The translations under genes and the position numbers were made by a program. Shown here in pieces: positions 25,795-35,125 of a stretch of 64,000 nucleotides of DNA; positions within the stretch are counted from its first letter, which is position 1, and each line of letters starts with the position of its first letter. The notes under the pieces are model-generated. The model saw nothing but the letters and a program-made list of their open reading frames with translations. It was not told the DNA's origin and did not search any database. This DNA comes from an uncultured Acetatifactor sp. GTDB taxonomy: Bacteria; Bacillota; Clostridia; Lachnospirales; Lachnospiraceae. Where the stretch lies: the NCBI GenBank assembly GCA_910584375.1, contig CAJUAH010000001.1, forward strand, positions 14,560 through 78,559, read 5' to 3'.

Positions 25795-27193
25795 GGAGTA
25801 TCTGGACACTCTGGGGGAGCAGATACAGGATCCCCGGGCGCGGCGGATGGTGCTGGGCGAGATCCGGGGGCATATGGAGGAGCAGCGCGCCGCCTGTGAG
25901 GCCGGAGGCATGGGGCCGGAGGAGGCGCTGGCCGAGAGCGTCCGGCAGATGGGAGATCCGGCGGAGGTGGGAGCGAGACTGAACCGGATCCACAGACCCA
26001 GCGTTCCTCTTGGGCTGATCGGCCTTGCGATGGCGCTGACGGCGGCGGGGATCCTGACGCAGCTTTTTGTCTTTTATCAGATTGCTGATCCCCCCTCCTG
26101 GACGAAGGTGTGGCTCTATTATGGACCGAGAACGCTGTTTTACAATCTGCTGGGACTGGCGCTTATGCTGGGGCTTATGTATCTGGACTACGGGTTTATC
26201 GGGCGGCACGCCTATCTCTGGTATGGCCTGTATATGGCTCTGCTGGTGTGCGTCTCGTTCTGGGCCTCCAATCATTCCCACCGCATGCGTTATCCGCTGT
26301 ACTATATATTCAGCTTATATCCCGTCCTGCTGGCGGCGCTGCTCTACCGCAACCGGCGGCAGGGATGCGGGGGGCTGGCGCGGTGTATGGCGCTGACGCT
26401 TGTGTTTCTGGCCTGGGCCCTCTGCTCCGGCCAGTACGCCGCCTGCGGGGAGGCTGTGCTGGTCTGCGGCCCGCTGCTGGCAGTGGCGGTGGCCAGGAAT
26501 ATCTTTGGAGGAAACCGGCGTTTGCAGGCGGCGCTTTTGTCCGGGACGGCGCTGGCCTGCGCCGCGCTGGGGATCATAAGTCTGGCGCTGGCCGGGAGCG
26601 GCCGGACGTTCAACTACGCTCTCGTCAGGCTGGCGGCTCTCCTGCGCCCGGAGAGCGCGGCGGGCGGAGCCGGATATACTATACTGCGGCAGCGGGAATT
26701 GCTGGGGGCGGGGCAGTACTCCCTGTGGGGAGGGACAGAACTGCCCGCCTGGATGGTGGATCGGGGCATCGAATGGAATCTGGCGGACACATATGTACTC
26801 AGCGCGGTCTTTTCCCTGTTTGGCGTCATAGCGGGGGCGGCCGTGGCGGGCGGCCTGCTGTTCTTTGCGGGGAGGGCGCTGCGACTGTCCCTGCGCCAGC
26901 GCAACCGCCTGGGTATGCTGTTGGGGAGCGCGTGCGCCCTGGGACTGCTGGTGCGCAGCGTGACCTTTATAGCCATCAACCTGGGATACGGGCTGTATTA
27001 TACCACGGGGATCCCTTTTCTGGCCTACGGCCTGGGGAATGCGGTGAGCAATGGTCTGCTGGTAGGTCTGCTCCTGTGCGTGTGCCGCAACAGCGCCATA
27101 TTGGGGGAGGAGGAGGCGAGCCCGGCAAAAGGGTTTGGCCTTGGAAAGCATCGTTACAGGCTGCGCCTGGAGAAACTGCCGGAGGAAAATTGA
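25784..27193 (+). CDS. HAAS-domain protein with SEDS (FtsW/RodA)-like C-terminal half
   Basis: 469 aa. Residues 1-70 are the HAAS/permease-prefix helical domain usually found next to PadR regulators (EYLDTLGEQI, GHMEEQR, EEALAESVRQMGDP). The rest has about ten hydrophobic segments. The last third resembles SEDS glycosyltransferases: YTILRQRELLGAGQYSLWGG, NLADTYVLSAVFSLFGVIAG with an Asp where the SEDS catalytic Asp sits, and INLGYGLYYTTGIPFLAYG, matching the N-G-TGI-LPF-SYG motif. Whether it polymerises glycan or is a regulated non-catalytic relative cannot be told. ATG 25784 lies inside padR. Confidence 0.75.
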   Translation: MEYKEYLDTLGEQIQDPRARRMVLGEIRGHMEEQRAACEAGGMGPEEALAESVRQMGDPAEVGARLNRIHRPSVPLGLIGLAMALTAAGILTQLFVFYQIADPPSWTKVWLYYGPRTLFYNLLGLALMLGLMYLDYGFIGRHAYLWYGLYMALLVCVSFWASNHSHRMRYPLYYIFSLYPVLLAALLYRNRRQGCGGLARCMALTLVFLAWALCSGQYAACGEAVLVCGPLLAVAVARNIFGGNRRLQAALLSGTALACAALGIISLALAGSGRTFNYALVRLAALLRPESAAGGAGYTILRQRELLGAGQYSLWGGTELPAWMVDRGIEWNLADTYVLSAVFSLFGVIAGAAVAGGLLFFAGRALRLSLRQRNRLGMLLGSACALGLLVRSVTFIAINLGYGLYYTTGIPFLAYGLGNAVSNGLLVGLLLCVCRNSAILGEEEASPAKGFGLGKHRYRLRLEKLPEEN

Positions 27194-27255
27194 GCAGGGC
27201 GGGCCGACGGGAGCACCGTCGTCAGGCGTGAGCCCCACATCTTTATGTCTCTGCG

Positions 27256-27295
27256 AAAAATTGACTGCGACCTTGAACGGGCAGTCAATTTTTTT
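27256..27295 (+). terminator. Intrinsic terminator after the padR operon
   Basis: 13-bp perfect stem 27256-27268/27281-27293 with a 12-nt loop, A-rich on the left and T-rich on the right, so it could work in both directions. Confidence 0.85.
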
Positions 27296-27482
27296 GTTAA
27301 AAATGAAGAAAAATATGTGGAAAAAACAGTTGGAATATAGTAGAATATACATATAAAATCAGACAAGCGAGTGTGGAACTGCTAATTTCGGACAAATCTT
27401 ATGGCAGGATGCAGGGCGTTTGACCTGTGCGGCACTCGTTGGGATGTCTGCGGAAATAATCAGAGAGCGGGAGGGTACATAT

Positions 27483-28256
27483 ATGAAAATACAGGATTTC
27501 TGCGATATGAAGAAATTCGAGGAGATTATGCAGAACTGGGCGTTGAGTACAGGTCTGGCTACGGTTGCGGTGGGGGATGACGGCCAGTATATCAGCGAGT
27601 GTTATAATTTCACGGATTTCTGTATCAAGCTGACCAGGGGCAGCGCGGAGGGGTGCAGACGCTGTGAGAAGAACGACCGGGAGGGCAAGGGCGTATATGC
27701 CTGCCATGCGGGACTGATGGACTTTGGGATCCCCATCACATTGGACGACGGCACGGTGCTGGGCAGTATTATCGGCGGCCAGGTGCTGCCGGAAAGTCCT
27801 GACGAGGCGAAGTTCCGTGCTACGGCCAGAGAGCTGGGCATCGACGAGGATCGTTATATCGAGGCTTTGCAGCATTTGAATGTGAAGACAAAAGAGCAGA
27901 TTGAGGCATCGGCCAACCTGCTGGGGGATGTGATCAATATGTTTGTGCGCGCCAGCTACGCCACCACGCAGAATGAGAAGATCGTGAACCGTCTGCAGGA
28001 GGGGATCAATAAGGCGGCGGAGCAGATTGTGCTTGCCAATGAGAATACTCACCAGATCGAGGCTTTCAGCAGCAAACAGAAGATACTGGCGCTGAATGCC
28101 AGCATCGAGGCAGCGCGCTCCGGCGAGGCGGGAAGAGGCTTTGCGGTGGTGGCGCAGGAGGTGCAGAAACTGGCCCAGGGTATGACGGTGACCAGCACAA
28201 ATATAAAGAATGAGCTGAAAGAAGTGACCGATACGATCATGCAGTTAAAAGAGTAA
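27483..28256 (+). CDS. PocR-domain soluble methyl-accepting protein
   Basis: 257 aa, no membrane segment. Residues 5-145 form a PocR ligand-binding domain with a Cys set (Cys40, Cys47, Cys58, Cys61, Cys74 in YACHAG) that may hold a metal or redox group. Residues 150-257 are a short MCP signalling hairpin with tip ALNASIEAARSGEAGRGFAV, the CheA/CheW contact. The adaptation regions are much shortened. ATG 27483 follows GGGAGGG. A weak promoter may be TTGGAA (27330) with TATAAA (27352). No che genes lie in the window. Confidence 0.85.
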   Translation: MKIQDFCDMKKFEEIMQNWALSTGLATVAVGDDGQYISECYNFTDFCIKLTRGSAEGCRRCEKNDREGKGVYACHAGLMDFGIPITLDDGTVLGSIIGGQVLPESPDEAKFRATARELGIDEDRYIEALQHLNVKTKEQIEASANLLGDVINMFVRASYATTQNEKIVNRLQEGINKAAEQIVLANENTHQIEAFSSKQKILALNASIEAARSGEAGRGFAVVAQEVQKLAQGMTVTSTNIKNELKEVTDTIMQLKE

Positions 28257-28266
28257 TCACCTATAG

Positions 28267-28290
28267 AGAGGGCAGCGGGAGCTGCCCTCT
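28267..28290 (+). other. 10-bp hairpin without T-tract
   Basis: Perfect stem 28267-28276/28281-28290 with loop GGGA just after the PocR-MCP stop. No T-run follows, so it is a possible 3' stabiliser rather than an intrinsic terminator. Confidence 0.5.
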
Positions 28291-28362
28291 GTCAGTGTCA
28301 GGGATGTTGTGTCAAAAAGGATGCGTATCAAAGACGGCGCGAAGAGGAGAGGACGGGCAGCC

Positions 28363-30939
28363 ATGAAAAAGATAGATCTGTGCGGAATATGGAGAATGAA
28401 GATTCAGGGGGACAATATCTACCGTATCCCGGAGGAATGGATGGAGGCACGGGTTCCGGGCTCCGTGTACGGTACGCTGCTTGCGCTGGGCAGGATGCCG
28501 GATCCCTATTACCGGGACAATGAGCTGGATGCCACAAAACTGATGGAGAATGATTTTGTCTATGAGACGGATATGGAGATCACCCGGGAGATGCTGGCAT
28601 ATGACGCGGTCATACTGCGTTTCGAGGGGATCGATACGCTGGGCGAGGTCTATTTGAACGGTACGCTGCTGGGGCATGTGGAGAATATGCACCGTATATG
28701 GGAGTATGATATCCGGCAGACCGCGAAGGTGGGAACGAATACCATTCGCGTGCTGCTGCATTCCCCGATAAAATATATTGAGGAAGAGAATAAAAAAGTG
28801 TTTACCGGCGGATCCAACGAGGCCATGGCGGGATACCCCCATCTGCGCAAGGCACACTGCATGTATGGATGGGACTGGGGCCCCAGACTGCCGGACGCGG
28901 GGATCTTCAGAGGGGTGAGCCTGCAGCTGGTGGACAGCGCCAGGCTGGACAGCGTCTATGTGGTTCAGTATCACCAGGGTCCTCATATGCGGGAGCTTAC
29001 CTTTGAGGAGAGCAGGGTGCAGCAGCCCCTGTCCGTGCCGGTTCCGGAGACGGAGAACGGCAGTCTGCGGGTACAGGTGGACGCGGTGCGTCTGGAGATG
29101 CAGATGGATCTGGAGGTATTTCGCGAGGACGAGGAACTGTCCGCCGTGATAACGGTGACGTCGCCGGAGGGCGTCGTGTACGGGCAGTCGCCGGACGGCA
29201 GCATAACCGTCAAACACCCCCGGCTCTGGTGGCCAAACGGCTACGGAGAGCAGCCCCTTTACACCGTACAGGCGCTGCTGCTGGGCAGCGACGGGCGACC
29301 GTTGGACGTGTGGGAGCGGCAGATCGGTCTGCGCACCATGACCGTGGATATCGGGGAAGACCAGTGGGGCAACCGGTTCGCTCACCAGGTCAACGGCGTG
29401 GATATCTTTGCCATGGGCGCGGATTATATTCCGGAGGACAATCTGCTTTCAAGGGTGACGAGAGAGCGCACGGAGAAACTGCTGCGGGCGGCAGTGGAAG
29501 CGGGACACAACAGTATCCGCGTATGGGGCGGCGGCTATTATCCCGACGATCATTTTTATGAGACCTGCGACCGGCTGGGGCTTATCGTGTGGCAGGACTT
29601 CATGTACGCCTGCTCTTCCTATGAGCTGGATCAGGCTTTTGAAGAGAACATCCGGGCGGAGACCCAGGAGAATGTGCGCCGTATCAGGCATCACGCCTGT
29701 CTGGGGCTGTGGTGCGGCAACAATGAGATGGAGACACAGACGCTGGATAAGTGCTGGAGGCCGTCTCAAAAGCAGTTTTACGACTATATCAAGCTGTTCG
29801 AGTATATTATCCCCCAGATCCTGCGGCAGGAGGATCCCCATACTTTCTATTGGCCCTCCTCCCCGTCGTCGGGGGGCAACTTTGACAATCCATGGGACGA
29901 GAACAGGGGAGACACTCACTATTGGGACGTTTGGCACGGCAATAAGCCTTTTACGGAGTACAGGAAGTTCCGTTTCCGCTACCTGTCGGAATTCGGTTTC
30001 CAGTCCTTCCCCTGCCTGGAGACGGTGGAGAGTTTTACGGAGCCGGAGGATCGGAATATTTTTTCCAGGGTCATGGAGATGCACCAGCGCAATGTGGCTG
30101 CCAACGGCAAGATACTGAACTATCTGTCCGCTACGTACCTGTATCCCGCGGATTTTGACAGACTTCTGTATGCCTCCCAACTGCTGCAGATGGAGGCCAT
30201 ACGCTACGGCGTGGAGCATTTTCGCAGGCACAGAGGTCACTGCATGGGCGCGGTGGTGTGGCAGCTCAACGACATATGGCCGGTGGCGTCCTGGGCGAGC
30301 ATCGACTATTATGGGCGGTGGAAAGCGCTGCATTACGCGGAAAAGAGGATGTTTGCGCCGGTGCTGCTCTCCTGCCAGGAGGAGGGCGAGCTGTCCCAGC
30401 GTCCCCACTGTATCGCCCAGCCGGGGCCCATGGAGGTGTCCGCCCGGCTCTGCGTGTCCAACGAGACACGAGAGTGCGTGGAGGGCATCTGCCGCTGGCA
30501 GCTGCGCGGACGCCTGGGAGAAGTGCTGACAGAGGGAGAGGCCCGGGTGGCGGCAGCGCCCCTCGAAAGCCTGTGGCTGGATAAGATAGATTTCACGGAT
30601 TATCCCGGACTCAATGTGCGGGAGATGTATTTCAGCTATCAGTTGGAGGTGGGGGAAACGGTTGTCTCCGAGGGCACCAGCCTGTTCACTGCCCCCAAAC
30701 ATTTCCGGTTTGCCGAGCCGGGCTTAAGTCTGCGCCGGGAGGGGGATACCCTGATCCTGCGGGCCGAGCGCTACGCCAGGTCTGTGGAAATATGGGGCGA
30801 CGGAGAGGGCGGCGGCTATGTGAAACTCAGCGACAACTATTTTGATATGAACCCCGGAGAAAAAAGGGTGCGGATCCTGGAGGGCGACGCCGGGAATTTC
30901 CGGCTGCGCAGCGTATACGATATCGGGCAGACGCAGTGA
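28363..30939 (+). CDS. Beta-mannosidase, glycoside hydrolase family 2
   Basis: 858 aa, the normal GH2 beta-mannosidase length. Sugar-binding domain (DLCGIWRMKIQGD...), Ig-like domain, and a TIM barrel with WGWDWGPRLP, VWGGGYYPDDHFYE and DFMYACSSYEL. The acid/base is Glu455 in WCGNNEMET and the nucleophile Glu543 in SEFGFQSFP. No signal peptide, so it cleaves terminal beta-mannosides from imported oligosaccharides in the cytoplasm. ATG 28363 begins MKKIDLCGIW; the GTG at 28309 would add unmatched residues. It stands alone without mannan transport genes nearby. Confidence 0.92.
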   Translation: MKKIDLCGIWRMKIQGDNIYRIPEEWMEARVPGSVYGTLLALGRMPDPYYRDNELDATKLMENDFVYETDMEITREMLAYDAVILRFEGIDTLGEVYLNGTLLGHVENMHRIWEYDIRQTAKVGTNTIRVLLHSPIKYIEEENKKVFTGGSNEAMAGYPHLRKAHCMYGWDWGPRLPDAGIFRGVSLQLVDSARLDSVYVVQYHQGPHMRELTFEESRVQQPLSVPVPETENGSLRVQVDAVRLEMQMDLEVFREDEELSAVITVTSPEGVVYGQSPDGSITVKHPRLWWPNGYGEQPLYTVQALLLGSDGRPLDVWERQIGLRTMTVDIGEDQWGNRFAHQVNGVDIFAMGADYIPEDNLLSRVTRERTEKLLRAAVEAGHNSIRVWGGGYYPDDHFYETCDRLGLIVWQDFMYACSSYELDQAFEENIRAETQENVRRIRHHACLGLWCGNNEMETQTLDKCWRPSQKQFYDYIKLFEYIIPQILRQEDPHTFYWPSSPSSGGNFDNPWDENRGDTHYWDVWHGNKPFTEYRKFRFRYLSEFGFQSFPCLETVESFTEPEDRNIFSRVMEMHQRNVAANGKILNYLSATYLYPADFDRLLYASQLLQMEAIRYGVEHFRRHRGHCMGAVVWQLNDIWPVASWASIDYYGRWKALHYAEKRMFAPVLLSCQEEGELSQRPHCIAQPGPMEVSARLCVSNETRECVEGICRWQLRGRLGEVLTEGEARVAAAPLESLWLDKIDFTDYPGLNVREMYFSYQLEVGETVVSEGTSLFTAPKHFRFAEPGLSLRREGDTLILRAERYARSVEIWGDGEGGGYVKLSDNYFDMNPGEKRVRILEGDAGNFRLRSVYDIGQTQ

Positions 30940-31028
30940 TTCGGTCGGGGCGGATAGATACAACAGGACACTCCGCGGACGGTTGAAAGGGTTACAAGGC
31001 TGACGTGCGGATACGGCAGACGTAGACA

Positions 31029-31058
31029 TTGTCTGTGGGAACAGGGAGATCATATAAT
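31029..31058 (+). promoter_or_regulatory. Possible promoter of the DUF2752 gene
   Basis: TTGTCT (31029-31034), 18 bp, TATAAT (31053-31058), only about 19 bp before the start codon; a short leader, so moderate to weak support. Confidence 0.35.
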
Positions 31059-31076
31059 CGGGAGAGGCGTATCGAT

Positions 31077-31562
31077 ATGCGGGTCAGAAAGCTGCGGGAG
31101 ATGGGGCAGGCCATCCGGCGGGACTGGGATAATTATAAAGTGGGTCTGCTCATCGCGGCGGTCGTGGTGGCGGGAGCGGGTCTGCTGGGACACGGCGTAT
31201 GCCCCAGCAGGGAAATATTGGGACTGCCCTGTCCGGGCTGCGGCCTGACCAGAAGCATCCTGCTGATTCTGCGGGGACACTTTCGCGAGAGCTGGCAGCT
31301 GCAGCCCTTCGGATACGCCTGGCTGGCGCTGGCGGCGGTGTTCGCGCTGGATCGCTATGTGCTGGAATCGCCGCAGAAGATGTGGAAGGGGCTGCTGACC
31401 GTGATCTGTGTGGGTATGGTGGCGTTGTACACATATCGGATGGTCACGATGTTTCCCCACACCGAGCCCATGACCTACTATGAGGGGAATCTGCTGCGGC
31501 GGGCATACGGCTGGGGACAGGCCATCCGGGCAGGGAAAAATATTTCCCCGCCCTGTTTATGA
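31077..31562 (+). CDS. DUF2752 small membrane protein
   Basis: 161 aa. Three or four hydrophobic segments and the DUF2752 hallmark CPGCGLTRS after the first of them, followed by a conserved region HFRESWQLQPFGYAWL. Function of the family is not established. ATG 31077 follows GGGAGAGG. It converges on the minus-strand gene at 31576 with a 13-bp gap. Confidence 0.8.
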   Translation: MRVRKLREMGQAIRRDWDNYKVGLLIAAVVVAGAGLLGHGVCPSREILGLPCPGCGLTRSILLILRGHFRESWQLQPFGYAWLALAAVFALDRYVLESPQKMWKGLLTVICVGMVALYTYRMVTMFPHTEPMTYYEGNLLRRAYGWGQAIRAGKNISPPCL

Positions 31563-31575
31563 TTACCATGATAAT

Positions 31576-31989
31576 CTAACGATTGGACAGCCAGCATACG
31601 GTATTCAGAAGTTCCTCGATCTGTTCTTCCTCCATCCAGGGATATCTTTTCAGGCATACCTGTTTCACCCGGGCCGCGCGCTGCTGTTCTTCTTCCGCGG
31701 GAGGGACGAAGGGGACGTCGATGCATCTGGACAGGCAGCAGCAGACGTCCTCACAGAAACGTTCCGTTTCTTTCAGATAGTCTATGATCCGTTGCAGGTC
31801 GCTCTCCTCGATCTCCGGGTATTCCTCCCGGATCAGGTCGATGGGCATGCGGAATTTACCGTTGCTCAATACTTTGCCGTCCTTATAGATTTCGAACAGG
31901 GACGCCATCAATTCCCCATGGCAGGGCGGCGGCAATTCTTCGTTCATACTCTCATAGCATTTTATTTCATCATCGAATTGGTAGCTCAT
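31576..31989 (-). CDS. Hypothetical acidic protein coupled to pepF
   Basis: 137 aa, soluble, strongly acidic, with a cysteine cluster EDVCCCLSRC near residue 84 and a helical C-terminus. No family recognised. Its ATG overlaps the pepF stop (ATGA), so it is translated after the peptidase from the same message. Confidence 0.6.
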   Translation of the reverse strand: MSYQFDDEIKCYESMNEELPPPCHGELMASLFEIYKDGKVLSNGKFRMPIDLIREEYPEIEESDLQRIIDYLKETERFCEDVCCCLSRCIDVPFVPPAEEEQQRAARVKQVCLKRYPWMEEEQIEELLNTVCWLSNR

Positions 31990-33794
31990 AGATTGCCTCC
32001 CGTAAGTTCTTCCAGTTCCCCGATCACCCGGCCGAACACATCCAGCGCGTCCTGAATGGGCTGGGCAGTGGTCAGATCCACGCCCGCGATCTTTAACAGT
32101 TCCACCGGAGGCATGGAGCAGCCGCCGGAGAGGAATTTTTTGTACCGTTCCACGGCGGGAGCGCCTTCTTCCAGAATGTTACGGGCCACCGCCACGGCGG
32201 CGGAGAAGGAGGTGGCGTACTGGTACACATAGAAATTGTAATAGAAATGGGGGATACGCGCCCATTCCACGCCGATCTCCGGGTCGGACACCATATCCGG
32301 GCCGTAGTACTTGCTGTTTAAGTCGTGGTACACCTTGGTCAGCGCCTCGGCTGTCAGGCTCTGGCCCTCCTCCGCCATCTGGTTGGTGATCAGCTCATAC
32401 TCCGCGAACATGGTCTGGCGGTACACGGTTCCCTTGAAACTGTCCAGATAATGATTGAGCAGGTACGCCCGCTCCTTTTTGTCCGTGGTATGGGCCAGCA
32501 GATATTCCATCAGCAGGATCTCGTTGCAGGTGGAGGCCACCTCCGCCACAAAGATCCGGTAGTTTGCGTACACGGGCGGCTGGGCGTGGTTGGAGTGCCA
32601 GGTGTGCATGGAATGTCCCATCTCATGGATCAGCGTGAAGAGATTGTCCAGATTGCCGGTGTAATTCAGCAGGATATAGGGATAGCTGTCATAGGAGCCG
32701 GTGGAGTAGGCGCCGCTGCGCTTTCCCTCGTTCTCGTACACGTCGATCCAGCGGTTTGCAAAACCTTCCCGCACCACTTTCAGGTAATCTTCTCCCAGAG
32801 GGGCGAGGGCTTTCAGCACGGTCTCTTTGGCCTCTTCAAAGGGGATGTTTTTGGACACCCCGGCGATGATGGGGGTGTAGATATCGTACATGTGCAGTTC
32901 ATCCACTCCCAGCAGACGCTTGCGCAGACGCACATAGCGGTGCATCTTGTCCAGATTGTTGTTCACGGTATCGATCAGGTTCCGGTATACCTGGGGAGAT
33001 ACGTTCACTCTGCTCACGGCGGCCTCCAGCGTGTTGTCATAGTGGCGCGCCCGGGCGTTGAAGATCAACTGTTTCACATGGCCGCTGTAGATGCTGGCCA
33101 GGGTCCGGGAGTACTGCTTGTACACACCGTACAGTTTTTCAAAAGTCTCTCTGCGGACCCGGCGGTCAGCGGATTCCTCCAGCGGCACAAAGCGCCCGTG
33201 GGTGATCTGCACCATCTCGCCGTTCTCGTCCTGCACCTCGGGGAATTTCATGTCTGCATTGCTGAAGATGGCGTAGGTCTGGTCGGGATTGCTGCAGATC
33301 TCGGAGGCGTCCGCCAGCAGCTTTTCCATCTCTTTGGACAGGATATGGGGCTTTAAGCGCAGGGTGTCTTCCAGATCGATCCTGTATTCTTCCAGCCCGG
33401 GGCACTGCCGGTAGTAATCTTCCAGCTGCTCTTTCGTAAGCTCCAGAATCTCCGGGCTGATAAAGGATATGCCGCTCTCGATCTCCGCAAAGATGTTGGT
33501 GAAACGCTGGCTCATCTCCTGGTGGGTGTCGTTGCCGGTGTCCTGATCGCTGAGACAGGACACATATACGCCCAGATGTCCCAGCTTGCGGTACAGGTCA
33601 ACCTGTTCCTGCAGCGTGTCATACAGATCCTGGGCGCTGCCGCACACATGGCCCTCCCGGGCGGCCAGTTTTTTGCCCATCTCCCGGGCCAGTTTCAGAT
33701 CCGTCTCCCAGGCGTCGCGATCCGCGTACATCAGGCTCAGGTTCCATGTATTCTCCACGGCCACCTGATCCCTTGTAGGTAGTGTTTTTTCCAT
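31986..33794 (-). CDS. pepF: Oligoendopeptidase F (M3B)
   Basis: 602 aa, full length. Zinc metallopeptidase of family M3: HEMGH with His390, Glu391 and His394, followed by a downstream Glu in VAEVASTCNEILLMEYLL as third ligand. N-terminal helical lobe around residues 20-200. It degrades medium-length peptides in the cytoplasm. The start METLPTRD-like MEKTLPTRDQ at 33794 is preceded by AGAGG; upstream in-frame codons extend into untypical sequence. A 7-bp hairpin (33823-33843) lies in its leader. Confidence 0.94.
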   Translation of the reverse strand: MEKTLPTRDQVAVENTWNLSLMYADRDAWETDLKLAREMGKKLAAREGHVCGSAQDLYDTLQEQVDLYRKLGHLGVYVSCLSDQDTGNDTHQEMSQRFTNIFAEIESGISFISPEILELTKEQLEDYYRQCPGLEEYRIDLEDTLRLKPHILSKEMEKLLADASEICSNPDQTYAIFSNADMKFPEVQDENGEMVQITHGRFVPLEESADRRVRRETFEKLYGVYKQYSRTLASIYSGHVKQLIFNARARHYDNTLEAAVSRVNVSPQVYRNLIDTVNNNLDKMHRYVRLRKRLLGVDELHMYDIYTPIIAGVSKNIPFEEAKETVLKALAPLGEDYLKVVREGFANRWIDVYENEGKRSGAYSTGSYDSYPYILLNYTGNLDNLFTLIHEMGHSMHTWHSNHAQPPVYANYRIFVAEVASTCNEILLMEYLLAHTTDKKERAYLLNHYLDSFKGTVYRQTMFAEYELITNQMAEEGQSLTAEALTKVYHDLNSKYYGPDMVSDPEIGVEWARIPHFYYNFYVYQYATSFSAAVAVARNILEEGAPAVERYKKFLSGGCSMPPVELLKIAGVDLTTAQPIQDALDVFGRVIGELEELTGGNL

Positions 33795-33944
33795 AATGAT
33801 GACCTCTTTCCTCCACCGCATACTACCGCGGTTTCTGCGGTAGAGCGACAGTCTGTATTTGGAATGATGTTCCATAATTTATCATATCATAATCCGGAAG
33901 GTTTATCTACTTTTTTAATGAGGAAATTAACCGCGCAAAGGATA

Positions 33945-33974
33945 TTGACGGCAGGAATGCTTTTCCGGTATAAT
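33945..33974 (+). promoter_or_regulatory. Promoter of the FIST-MCP operon
   Basis: TTGACG (33945-33950), 18 bp, TATAAT (33969-33974), about 50 bp before the FIST gene. Confidence 0.6.
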
Positions 33975-34022
33975 AAGCGTGATTATCTGCTGTGCCAGAT
34001 ACGGAGAGGAGGCATATATCAT

Positions 34023-35078
34023 ATGAGGCAGTTTTTTGCTATGAGTCAGAGAGGTGACCTGGCAGAGGCCGTAAACGGATTGAAAGATCCGGAATTTATC
34101 ATGCTGTTATCCAACGACGCTCAGTTTGAAGAGCATGTGAAAGCGTTGGAAAAGCTTTACCCGGGAGTTCCCAGTATCGGCTGTATCGGTATGGGTTACG
34201 ACACCAGGGTTGTGGAATCGGGAGTAGCCGTTGTGGCGTTTTGTGGCGGTGTGGTTGCCGCCGCCAATGTATTGGAACAGGTGTCTGCCATGCCGGTAAA
34301 ATATATTCGCCGTCTGGAGGAGGATCTCCGAAAAGTGGGCGGTTCAGACAGGGACACGGTGTGCATTGATTTTTGCGCGGGAAACGACGCCTGCGTGCTG
34401 ACGACCATCAATACGGTACTCAGTCCCCGGGGCGTTTCGCTGGTGGGCGGAACCGGCGACGCGGGCAGGGTCTCCGCCAATGGCAGGGTATATCAGGACG
34501 CAGTGGCCTATGGGCTGGTGCGCAATCTGGGAGGCCGGGTAAAGACTTATAAGGAAAATATCTATCATCCCATGGGGAATTACCGTTTTATCGCCTCCCA
34601 GACGGATCGGGCCAACTACATATTGGGGGCGCTCAACGGGAGGCCGGCCAAGCAGGTGTACCAGAGTATCCTCCATGTGACAGATCAGGAGATATTGACG
34701 CAGACCTTTAAGAATCCGTTTGGAAAACTGAACGGGGACGATATCTGTATCATTTCCATCAAGGAGGTAGCGGGCAACGCGCTGGCCTGTTTCCGACAGG
34801 TCAATGATTCCGATGTGTTGATCCTGCTGGAGCTGGGAGATTACCGCGCCATTACCAGACAGACGGTTCAGAGGATCTGCGCGGATTTTCCGAAACGTTC
34901 GGCAGTATTCTCGGTCAACTGTCTGTTCCGATACAAATTGTTCAGCGAGCAGGGCTATATGCAGGATTATCTGCGGGATATGTCGCAGCTTGGCAGTCAT
35001 GCGGGGCTTGTAGGATACGGGGAGCATTATAACAATCGTTTCGTCAATCAGTCCATGACCTGCGTGGTGTTTGAATAG
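34023..35078 (+). CDS. FIST-domain sensory protein
   Basis: 351 aa, soluble. FIST N (residues about 20-200: IGCIGMGYDTRVVESGVAVVAF, LVGGTGDAGR) and FIST C (about 215-345: DDICIISIKEVAGNALACFR, ending VGYGEHYNNRFVNQSMTCVVF) domains are both complete. FIST is a small-molecule sensor often fused to MCP or diguanylate cyclase domains; here the next gene supplies a free MCP module. ATG 34023 follows AGGAGG. Confidence 0.88.
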   Translation: MRQFFAMSQRGDLAEAVNGLKDPEFIMLLSNDAQFEEHVKALEKLYPGVPSIGCIGMGYDTRVVESGVAVVAFCGGVVAAANVLEQVSAMPVKYIRRLEEDLRKVGGSDRDTVCIDFCAGNDACVLTTINTVLSPRGVSLVGGTGDAGRVSANGRVYQDAVAYGLVRNLGGRVKTYKENIYHPMGNYRFIASQTDRANYILGALNGRPAKQVYQSILHVTDQEILTQTFKNPFGKLNGDDICIISIKEVAGNALACFRQVNDSDVLILLELGDYRAITRQTVQRICADFPKRSAVFSVNCLFRYKLFSEQGYMQDYLRDMSQLGSHAGLVGYGEHYNNRFVNQSMTCVVFE

Positions 35079-35125
35079 ATCGGTGTTTGAACGGATGTGG
35101 AACTATAAATATGGAGGAAATAACT

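Noticed and set aside
26110..27231. 373-codon plus-strand frame inside the HAAS/SEDS-like gene
   Set aside because: It is an Arg/Gly/Ala-rich alternative frame of a gene whose own frame shows membrane segments and SEDS motifs.
28267..28290. Terminator after the PocR-MCP gene
   Set aside because: The stem is good but the following bases are GTCAGTG, without a T-tract.
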